A DNA stretch of 64,000 nt from assembly GCA_964596125.1 (NCBI GenBank), contig CAZQRP010000003.1, positions 154,184 to 218,183 on the forward strand, given 5' to 3'. A program made the position numbers and the translations under genes. Source of the stretch: CAZQRP01 sp964596125. Its GTDB lineage: Bacteria; Chloroflexota; Dehalococcoidia; GIF9; UBA5629. The notes under the pieces were generated by a model. That model saw only the letters and a program-made list of their open reading frames with translations. It was not told the origin of the DNA and searched no databases. Numbering within the stretch: position 1 is the stretch's first letter; every line of letters begins with the position of its first letter. Positions 18,110-25,499 of the stretch are shown here, one piece after another.

Positions 18110-18193
18110 ACTTTATTTTAGCATAGTTGTCAATGAGATATTGGTGAGGCAACTAGATAGGCATGTTAGCAATTATAAGGAGGTAACATTGTA

Positions 18194-18343
18194 ATGTTTG
18201 GACTACCTGGAGGCGGTCTAATATGGGGCATCTTGACCCTCATCTTCGGAATCATAGTGATGATTTTCCCACGGATACTTAATTATCTCGTTGGAATTTG
18301 GCTCATTATTGCAGGCGTTTTAGCTATTATCGCTGCTGTTTGA
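18194..18343 (+). CDS. DUF3096-like small membrane protein
   Basis: A 49-residue protein: a glycine-rich start (MFGLPGGGLIWG) and two hydrophobic helices separated by FPRILN, ending in LAIIAAV. It has the size and pattern of DUF3096 proteins and resembles the protein at 16291. AAGGAGG lies 10 nt before ATG. Function unknown; likely an inner-membrane protein. Confidence 0.75.
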   Translation: MFGLPGGGLIWGILTLIFGIIVMIFPRILNYLVGIWLIIAGVLAIIAAV

Positions 18344-18852
18344 AATACTACAAACCGGAGAACGCCTATCTGAATGAGGCTCCACACCTATACTGGCAGC
18401 CTTATTACTGATTAACAGTACTGCAAGGTGAGCTGTGTGTTACTCAGGCACTTCAGGCTCCAGTTATAAAGACTTGGCAGGTAATTTGCAGTCTTATGGA
18501 CCATACCTGCAAGAGCGGCTATAGGACTATGCCCAGAAATCCAAGGCACTGGAGTAAATCCGATTACTAAATTTGTTCCCAAGGTTTCTCTGTAATAGCT
18601 GTGATTGGCAGGACTGGAAAAGGCATCATGTTCGCAGTCAAGGCCAACCGGGATAGTACCCGGCAGCACCAGTTCAAAAACGGAAACAGGTCAATATTCG
18701 ATTAAAGAGGAAAAGTCCCTTTTAAATGCGGATACTTTAAAAGCACAGATGTCAGGAACAGAATAAATGTATCTGGATGTCTGCAGTAGCTTGCATTCCT
18801 ACCTGCCTTGAGTTAGAATGGCTTCACCAGCATGTTTTCAAAGGTCTGTACA
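18344..18852 (+). other. Non-coding stretch before traR
   Basis: About 510 bases with no gene I can support. One open minus-strand frame of 85 codons (18412-18669) lacks a ribosome site and any recognisable motif; it could be a decayed gene. AAAGG at the right edge serves the TraR gene. Confidence 0.4.
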
Positions 18853-19227
18853 ATGACGGATTTTACCGAGTTATATAATCGTCTACAGGAAGAGCGGCAG
18901 CATTTGCTCGATGAGCTGGCGCAATTGAGCGTCACCGTCGGACCAGCTGATGAACGACGCGAAGGAAGCCCATTCGGTAAAAGGGAAGAGGAAGCGACCG
19001 AAGTTTTTGAATTCGGAAAAAGGTTAGCCCTGGAGCAACAGCTCAGAGGAGCACTGGCAGACATAGACCACGCTATTGAAAAGTACAAAGCGGGCACATA
19101 TGGTATATGTGACCGTTGTGGTCAGGCCATAGACCCTGCCAGGCTTGAAGCGCTGCCCCATGCAAACTTATGTTTGAATTGTAAGGCACAACAGATGAAA
19201 GATTTCAGGAGCCGATCACTACGGTAA
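18853..19227 (+). CDS. TraR/DksA-type zinc-finger protein
   Basis: A 124-residue protein with an N-terminal coiled coil (TELYNRLQEERQHLLDELAQLS) and the C-terminal C4 zinc finger YGICDRCGQAIDPARLEALPHANLCLNCK. DksA/TraR proteins bind in the RNA polymerase secondary channel and tune the stringent response; here that role is inferred. The frame extends to 18832, but AAAGG lies 8 nt before ATG 18853. It ends 1 nt before the lspA start, forming traR-lspA-rluD. Confidence 0.88.
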   Translation: MTDFTELYNRLQEERQHLLDELAQLSVTVGPADERREGSPFGKREEEATEVFEFGKRLALEQQLRGALADIDHAIEKYKAGTYGICDRCGQAIDPARLEALPHANLCLNCKAQQMKDFRSRSLR

Positions 19228-19228
19228 A

Positions 19229-19708
19229 GTGTGGAGGCAGTGGACTTTTTTAATTACTGCTGTCTTCGTGCTGGCCATAGATCAAATAACCAAGCTATGG
19301 CTGCGGTCTGTATTACGTCCGGGAGAATCACTTCCCGAAATCGGCTCCCTCACTGTAACCCATATACATAATACCGGCTCAGCCTTTGGTCTATTTGCCA
19401 ATCAGGCCTTCCTGCTAAGCCTGATTGCCGTAGTCGGGCTCGTTGTTATTTTACTGTTCTATCGTCACCTTTCTCAATCCAGTATTTTAGGCAACATAGT
19501 GCTGGGCCTGGTTTTCGGAGGCGCAGTGGGCAATCTGACCGACCGCATCCGGCTTGGTTATGTTACCGACTTCATTTACATCCGGCTGTGGCATGACTTT
19601 TACTGGCCAGCGTTTAATATCGCCGATTCAGCTATAACTATCGGCGTACTGGTACTTATCTGCTCCATTATTCTAGGGCTGAAGAAAGAGAATGGTCACC
19701 CCTCCTGA
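19229..19708 (+). CDS. lspA: Lipoprotein signal peptidase
   Basis: Aspartic protease of the membrane that removes signal peptides from lipoproteins such as those at 8060-10310 and 24424. The 159-residue protein has four membrane helices and both catalytic aspartates: GGAVGNLTDRIRLGYVTDFI and FNIADSAI. GTG start at 19229, one base after the traR stop; its end overlaps rluD by 17 nt, indicating coupled translation. Confidence 0.96.
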   Translation: MWRQWTFLITAVFVLAIDQITKLWLRSVLRPGESLPEIGSLTVTHIHNTGSAFGLFANQAFLLSLIAVVGLVVILLFYRHLSQSSILGNIVLGLVFGGAVGNLTDRIRLGYVTDFIYIRLWHDFYWPAFNIADSAITIGVLVLICSIILGLKKENGHPS

Positions 19709-20609
19709 GCCGGAACTCACCACTGTCCAGGTCACCGCACCGGAGGAACGCCTGGATAAATACTTGGTCAAAGAATACCCTGCACTGTCACGCTCGCACC
19801 TCCAGAAGCTGATAGATAATGGCTCTATTCTGATCAACGGATCAGGAGCGAAACCAGGCCAGAGATTGAATATCGGAGATAAAATAAGCATCAGCTTTCA
19901 ATATCCGGAGATAGCCGTTCCTACTGCTGAACCTATCCCGCTGAACATAGTATATGAGGATAACGACCTTATTGTAGTAAACAAGCCAGCAGGACTAACC
20001 GTACATCCAGCTCCCGGGCACACCAGTCATACGCTGGTCAATGCAATCTTAGCCCATTGTCCTGATCTGGCTCATTTTAGTGACTCGTTGCGACCGGGTA
20101 TAGTTCACCGGTTGGATAAGGATACTTCCGGGTTGATAATTGTTGCCAAAAACTATTCTGCTCAGCAGGACTTGATCAAACAGTTTAAAGCCCGCCTGGT
20201 CTCCAAAGGATATCTTGTCCTGATAAAGGGCAGGTTGAGCCCAAACAGAGGGACCATCGAGGGACCCATAGGTCGCGACCCGTCAAACCGTAAACGCATG
20301 GCAGTAGTAACCGATGGCAAACAGGCCTGGACCAGCTATCTGGTTAAAGAATACCTGGATAACTACACGCTGCTCGAGGTCTCTATTGAGACCGGTCGGA
20401 CTCATCAGATACGTGTTCATCTGTCCGCCATCGGGTATCCGGTTGTCGGTGATCCAGTCTACGGTGTCAAGTCGGCTTATCTTAAGCGGCAGTTCGTACA
20501 TGCTTACAAACTGGGATTCCGCCTGCCATCTTCGGGTAACTACCAGGAATTTACCTGCGAATTACCCCGGGACTTGAAGTATGCACTTAAGCTTATCTCC
20601 GCGACATGA
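19692..20609 (+). CDS. rluD: RluD-type 23S rRNA pseudouridine synthase
   Basis: A 305-residue RluA/RluD-family enzyme. An N-terminal S4 RNA-binding domain (RLDKYLVKEYPALSRSHLQKLI) precedes the catalytic domain with HRLDKDTSGLIIVAKN, which holds the catalytic Asp, and GRTHQIRVHLSAIGYPVVGDPVYG. It modifies uridines of large-subunit rRNA; the exact site is inferred from similarity to RluD. It overlaps lspA. Confidence 0.93.
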   Translation: MVTPPEPELTTVQVTAPEERLDKYLVKEYPALSRSHLQKLIDNGSILINGSGAKPGQRLNIGDKISISFQYPEIAVPTAEPIPLNIVYEDNDLIVVNKPAGLTVHPAPGHTSHTLVNAILAHCPDLAHFSDSLRPGIVHRLDKDTSGLIIVAKNYSAQQDLIKQFKARLVSKGYLVLIKGRLSPNRGTIEGPIGRDPSNRKRMAVVTDGKQAWTSYLVKEYLDNYTLLEVSIETGRTHQIRVHLSAIGYPVVGDPVYGVKSAYLKRQFVHAYKLGFRLPSSGNYQEFTCELPRDLKYALKLISAT

Positions 20610-20805
20610 TGATAGATATACAAGGTCCACTTATAGTGATGAGCGGAGCAAAGCCGCATATAAAGACCTTAACGTCTGTTCGTTTTCGGACAGTTCCAAA
20701 AGCTCTGTCTGCAATCATACGTTCAATAACCCGGTACAGGTAGTGGAAGCTATTGCCTAAAGATATGATAATATGCTACATTGTAGTGAGTACAAGGTGT
20801 TTGAA

Positions 20806-21084
20806 ATGATGGACCCTGATAAATCATACAGCCAGCTTAAGAAGGAGCAAATGGGAAGAGAGGAAGACCTTCTATCCAGGATTCTCGGCAGTGGCGAGGA
20901 GTTGAAGCATCTGGCCAGTTTTGAAGCTGATCTGGGCGTACGGCGAAATGAGATCCTGTTTAAAGTGCAGGTGGAAACAGAGGATACCAAGAACGCCTTA
21001 AGACAGGCAGAGCAGCTCGTCGAACGGCTTAAGAAGCACTTGGCCCAGTTAGAAGGCCTGCACCGCATCCTGACAAAAAAGTAA
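20806..21084 (+). CDS. Small coiled-coil protein of unknown function
   Basis: A 92-residue, highly charged, mostly helical protein (SYSQLKKEQMGREEDLLSRIL, then KNALRQAEQLVERLKKHLAQLEGLHRIL). It has no membrane segment or cysteine. ATG 20806 or 20809 is likely (AAGGTG 6-9 nt upstream); a longer start at 20773 has no ribosome site. It stands alone between rluD and an RDD gene. I do not recognise the family. Confidence 0.65.
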   Translation: MMDPDKSYSQLKKEQMGREEDLLSRILGSGEELKHLASFEADLGVRRNEILFKVQVETEDTKNALRQAEQLVERLKKHLAQLEGLHRILTKK

Positions 21085-21230
21085 ATTTTCTCAGGTATGC
21101 ACGGAAAAATTCCTCTTTTTTCCTGTTGCACTTCTTTAATCAGTTAGTGTAATGTTGTTATTACCTTATTATGTTTTAGCAGTGAATTGACTTACTGGTA
21201 ACAATAAGTACCTTCTAAGAGGAGTCAGGA

Positions 21231-21728
21231 TTGGAAAAGAAGCCAGAAGAGTTTGCTCTAGAATACGCTGGCTTCTGGATTAGGTTCGGGGCAGGCATAA
21301 TCGATCTCTTTATTCTACTGGCTGTCCCATATAGTATTTGTCTTACAGTTTATAAATTTTCCGCACTTACCATAGATACAGTCCAGATACATCTCCCGAT
21401 TATCGCAATCTGTTTCGTATTATGGTTCATACTAATAGTTGCCTACTTTACCGGGTTCTGGGTATGGCGGGGACAGACGCCGGGGAAGATGGCTACGGGG
21501 ATAAAAGTGATCCGCACAGATAGCTCTCCGGTTGCCGTGCAGTTTGCGCTTCTCCGTTATCTGGGCTACCTTATATCCACCATAACAGTGTTCGCGGGCT
21601 TTATCTGGATTGCCTTTGATAGCCGTAAACAAGGGCTCCATGATAAAATTGCGGATACCTATGTGGTAAAATTACCGGTACGGCAAGTAATACTTAAAGA
21701 GTCTTATGCTGGAAGCAGAGTTAGCTGA
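21231..21728 (+). CDS. RDD family membrane protein
   Basis: A 165-residue inner-membrane protein with the RDD pattern: GFWIRFGAGIIDLFILL at the first helix, WRGQTPGKMATGIKV in the loop, then a third helix and LHDKIADTYVVK at the end. Some RDD proteins have been linked to ion or cation transport; no specific role can be assigned. TTG start at 21231 follows GAGGAG. The last 23 nt overlap gltX, suggesting co-expression. Confidence 0.88.
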   Translation: MEKKPEEFALEYAGFWIRFGAGIIDLFILLAVPYSICLTVYKFSALTIDTVQIHLPIIAICFVLWFILIVAYFTGFWVWRGQTPGKMATGIKVIRTDSSPVAVQFALLRYLGYLISTITVFAGFIWIAFDSRKQGLHDKIADTYVVKLPVRQVILKESYAGSRVS

Positions 21729-23172
21729 CTTGAAAACGACGGTGAGAGTCCGCTTTGCTCCCAGTCCCACCGGTTACCCGCACCTTGGCAACATACGGAC
21801 CGCCCTGTTTAACTGGCTTTTTGCCCGTCACAACAACGGCACTTTTATTCTCCGCGTTGAAGATACGGATGTTACCCGCCAGGTAGAAGGAGCCATAGAC
21901 ATAATCCTGGACAGTTTGCGCTGGCTGGGGCTCGATTGGGATGAAGGTCCCTATTTCCAGTCAGAGAGACTGAGCAGCTACCACGAGATAGCTGACCGGC
22001 TGGTCAGGGAAGAGCTGGCTTACTCCTGTTACTGCTCGCCGCAGCGGCTGGACTCGGTGCGTGAGGAACAGAGGAAACGTAAGCAGCCACCGGGCTATGA
22101 CCGCCACTGCCGCCACCTGACCCGGGAAAAAAGAGCCGAAATGGAGGCAAGCGGCATCACCCCGGTGGTACGTTTCAAGTCACCTCCGGAAGGACAGACC
22201 TCGTTCAATGACGTAATACGCGGTGAAATAGTGTTTGATAACAGTACACTGGACGATTTTGTCCTGCTTAAATCAGATGGCTATCCCACCTACCACCTGG
22301 CAAACATAGTCGATGACCACCTGATGAACATTTCTCATGTCCTCAGAGCAGATGAATGGCTTTCCAGCACGACACGCCATATTTTGCTGTACCAGTCCTT
22401 GAACTGGCAGCCGCCGCAATTTGCCCATCTGCCCATGATCCTTGGTCCCGACCGGGCAAAGCTGAGCAAACGGCACGGCGCTACGGCTATAAACGAGTAT
22501 AAAGACCAGGGTTACCTGCCAGAAGCAATGGTCAACTTTCTGGTGCTGCTCGGCTGGTCACTGGACGATAAAACAGAGCTTTTCCAGCAGCAGGAGATAA
22601 TCAATCATTTCTCTTTAGACCGGGTAAGCAAGACTGCGGCAGTGTTTAATAAAGATAAACTCGATTGGATGAACGGAGTCTATATCCGCGGCTTAAGTCC
22701 CGAAGACTTTGCCAACAGGTCAACTCCATTTTTAGAGCAACATTTGCCACCAGAAGTCAGCAGACCTCTGGACAGCAACTACATACGTCTTATTATGCCT
22801 CTTCTCCAGGACAGGGCTAAAACACTGGCAGAAGTACCACAGCTAAGCGAATTCTTCTTCACCGAAGAAATAGACTACGATCCCGGTCTGCTTTTACATA
22901 AAATCGAGCATACCGTGGCGGTGAATGCTCTTCAAGCCGCCATGAACAGGCTGGAAACTGTAACAGACTGGGCCACAGGTTCTCTGGAAGGAGTGCTTCG
23001 TCCCCTCGCCGCTGAGCTTGACCTCAAGACCGGTGTATTTTTCGGGCTGCTGCGTGTGGCGACTACGGGAAGGACGGCTGCTCCGCCACTGTTTCAGACT
23101 ATGGAAGTGCTGGGCAGGGAACGGTGCTTCAAACGGTTAACGACGGCCCTGGATAAACTTTCTACCCGCTGA
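21706..23172 (+). CDS. gltX: Glutamyl-tRNA synthetase
   Basis: Class I aminoacyl-tRNA synthetase of 488 residues that charges tRNA-Glu (and possibly tRNA-Gln, as in bacteria that use the amidotransferase route). The HIGH motif reads PHLGN within FAPSPTGYPHLGNIRTALFNW, and the KMSKS motif is KLSKR in DRAKLSKRHGA. The C-terminal anticodon-binding helical domain is complete. ATG 21706 lies inside the end of the RDD gene. Confidence 0.97.
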   Translation: MLEAELADLKTTVRVRFAPSPTGYPHLGNIRTALFNWLFARHNNGTFILRVEDTDVTRQVEGAIDIILDSLRWLGLDWDEGPYFQSERLSSYHEIADRLVREELAYSCYCSPQRLDSVREEQRKRKQPPGYDRHCRHLTREKRAEMEASGITPVVRFKSPPEGQTSFNDVIRGEIVFDNSTLDDFVLLKSDGYPTYHLANIVDDHLMNISHVLRADEWLSSTTRHILLYQSLNWQPPQFAHLPMILGPDRAKLSKRHGATAINEYKDQGYLPEAMVNFLVLLGWSLDDKTELFQQQEIINHFSLDRVSKTAAVFNKDKLDWMNGVYIRGLSPEDFANRSTPFLEQHLPPEVSRPLDSNYIRLIMPLLQDRAKTLAEVPQLSEFFFTEEIDYDPGLLLHKIEHTVAVNALQAAMNRLETVTDWATGSLEGVLRPLAAELDLKTGVFFGLLRVATTGRTAAPPLFQTMEVLGRERCFKRLTTALDKLSTR

Positions 23173-23265
23173 AAAGCCGGGAGTCGAGGCGCTTATCTGA
23201 AAACTCTCCTCCGGACTCTTATTGCCATCACGGCCGCACAGCGTCCTGGTACGCCGGCATACTTT

Positions 23266-24075
23266 TTACTGTCTTTGACAATTGGGGCAGAAGTAGCTGC
23301 CGCGGTTTCTGACGACAATTCTTTGAACGGTGGTGCCGCAGTCGGGGCAGGGCACACCGGGGCGGTGGGCAACCCGGAAATCGAAGTGTGCCGTGCCCGG
23401 CTCACCACCCGGACGCTTATAGGTATCGACACTGGCGCCCTTATTGTCTACTGCCGACCTCAAGACATTCACAATCGCAGTATGGAGGTCCTTGATTTCA
23501 TCAGAAGATAGACTACCCGCTTTTTTCAACGGATGGACTTTTGCCGCAAACAGGGCTTCATCGGCGTACATATTACCGATACCGGCGATAACGGCCTGAT
23601 CCAGTAGAAACGCCTTGACCGGCGTCTGCCGCCCCTGTAACCGCCTGGCCAGTTCGCCCACCGTGAATTCGGCACTCAGCGGCTCGATGCCAAGCCTGTC
23701 CATGACTGCTCTATCATCTTCAGCCAGCCACAGCCTTCCCAGCCGTCTCCGGTCACTGAAGACGACCCGGCTGTCATTATCAAACTGAAAAAGAGCCCTG
23801 GTATAACGGTCGACCTGAGCGGGATTCAGCAGCAGCGCTCCGGTCATCCTGAGGTGGATAATCAGCACTCCGCCACCGGAGATATGGAAAATCAGATACT
23901 TGCCTCGGCGCTCAAGGTTATCGACTCTCTGCCCCATCAGTTTGAGACAGAATTCCTCAACCGGCGGCTGCAGGACCGCTCTGACATCATAAATGGTAAT
24001 TTCGCTAAACTGCCGCCCGGTTACATGGGGTAAAAGCTCGTTTTTTATTGTTTCTACTTCAGGAAGCTCAGGCAA
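23266..24075 (-). CDS. mutM: Formamidopyrimidine-DNA glycosylase
   Basis: Removes 8-oxoguanine and FaPy lesions. The catalytic residue is Pro2, exposed after Met removal. The open frame runs upstream to 24228, but the family start PELPEVET is preceded by a TTG codon at 24075, with GAGGTG 9 nt upstream, so translation must begin there: fMet-Pro-Glu-Leu. The 269-residue protein has Glu3, the conserved lysine loop (TPVKAFLLDQAVIAGIGNMYADE) and a C-terminal zinc finger CPDC-x16-CPNC. It faces gltX convergently. Confidence 0.95.
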   Translation of the reverse strand: MPELPEVETIKNELLPHVTGRQFSEITIYDVRAVLQPPVEEFCLKLMGQRVDNLERRGKYLIFHISGGGVLIIHLRMTGALLLNPAQVDRYTRALFQFDNDSRVVFSDRRRLGRLWLAEDDRAVMDRLGIEPLSAEFTVGELARRLQGRQTPVKAFLLDQAVIAGIGNMYADEALFAAKVHPLKKAGSLSSDEIKDLHTAIVNVLRSAVDNKGASVDTYKRPGGEPGTAHFDFRVAHRPGVPCPDCGTTVQRIVVRNRGSYFCPNCQRQ

Positions 24076-24423
24076 CTCCCGTCTCACCTCCCTGATTTCT
24101 TTGGATTCACCATCGGCCGACTGGTACCAGTCACGCACCCCTATTGTAACGTAAAACCGTTCGACTATGAAACAGGTGCCGGGTACAATATTTATCAACC
24201 ACTGCAGTTTACAGGGAGAGCAGGTCATCTGAATCTTATGCCATTGATTTATTATGGAGCTTTAAAAATATTCCGGTTCAATTTTTAAATCTATCCTTAA
24301 TAATGAATATACCCGTGCATCTACTATCTAATCAGATACATCTATTTCAAATTTCCTGCCAAATCCCTCCATCCAGGACTGTTATTTCCTACCATTTATG
24401 GCATACTGAAAGGAGAGGTACGC

Positions 24424-25396
24424 ATGAGAAAAGGTCTATTTGTTATTCTCGTCCTGCTACTGACATCGATAATCGCTGTTTTTCCTTCCTGTGAGGGAAA
24501 GCTGGAGCTGGAATGCCCGGATGGTTGCGAATGCCTCACCAGGGCTGAGGCAGAGGAGCTCGGCTATACCCTGTGCCAGGGAAGGGAAACCGGCTGTGGA
24601 ATCCTGGCAGATGGTACTCCCAAGTTTTGCTATAAGAAAACAACCGCAGTATGTCCGCCGGACTGTGTCTGTTTAACACAACTTGAAGCAAAGAAACTCG
24701 GCTTGANNNNNNNNNNNNNNNNNNNNNNNNNNNNNNNNNNNNNNNNNNNNNNNNNNNNNNNNNNNNNNNNNNNNNNNNNNNNNNNNNNNNNNNNNNNNNN
24801 NNNNNNGAAATACCCGGTACTGCTTCGAAAAACCGGTGGGATGCCCGCCGGACTGTGTCTGCCTGACACAACTGGAAGCAAAGAAACTCAGTTTAAAGCC
24901 CTGCGGCGGCACGCTTACTGCGTGCGGGACTAATGCTGCCGGTGAAGTCATGTACTGCTTCGAGAAGCCGGTGGGATGCCCGCCGGGATGTGTCTGCTTA
25001 ACACAACTAGAAGCAAAGAAACTCGGCCTGGTCCCATGTGGTGGCAAGCTGATAGAATGCGGACGTAATGCCGCCGGTACCATCATGTACTGCTTTGAGA
25101 AACCGGTAACGGAGACTACTTGCCCCGTCGGGTGCGCGTGTTTAACCGAGCTCAAGGCGAAGGAGCTTGGATACGTGCTGTGCAACGGGCAGAGGACGTT
25201 GTGCGGTCATGATGCCGCTGGAAATCCGAAATACTGCTTCGAACAGCGCTCAGCCGAACCGTCCGGCTGTCCTGCAGGCTGCGTGTGTGTAACCGAGGCT
25301 GAAGCAAAGAAGTATGGTTACAAGCTATGCGGAGGCAAAAAGACTCTCTGCGACTATACTTCTACTCAGATACCGAAGTACTGTTACCAGAGGTAG
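24424..25396 (+). CDS. Cysteine-rich tandem-repeat lipoprotein (interrupted by assembly gap)
   Basis: A predicted lipoprotein (signal LFVILVLLLTSIIAVFP, lipobox Cys22) made of tandem modules of about 45 residues. Each module has the pattern CPxGCxCLTxxEAKxLGYxLC, then a Gly-rich TxCG loop, then PKYCFEK, giving six cysteines per unit. At least six units are visible, two of them cut by the run of 100 N at 24707-24806. The frames on either side of the gap differ by one, as expected if the gap size is arbitrary, so the real repeat number is unknown. AAAGGAGAGG precedes ATG. The disulphide-type cysteine pattern suggests an extracellular structural or binding protein; I do not recognise the family. 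Confidence 0.8.
24707..24806. other. Assembly gap (100 N)
   Basis: Exactly 100 unknown bases inside the repeat region of the cysteine-rich lipoprotein gene. This is the standard placeholder for a scaffold gap of unknown length and probably reflects collapse of the near-identical repeats. Confidence 0.98.
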
Positions 25397-25499
25397 CTGA
25401 ATACGGGTATTGTGAACAGTTCTACTGAGGAATAGAGCTAAAATGCCTCCTGGAGCGCTCTATGCCCGGAGGACTTGAGACAGAGCCGCGGCCGCCGGT

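Noticed and set aside
18412..18669. Minus-strand 85-codon frame between DUF3096 and traR genes
   Set aside because: No ribosome site, no recognised domain; kept only as a possible decayed gene in the gap entry.
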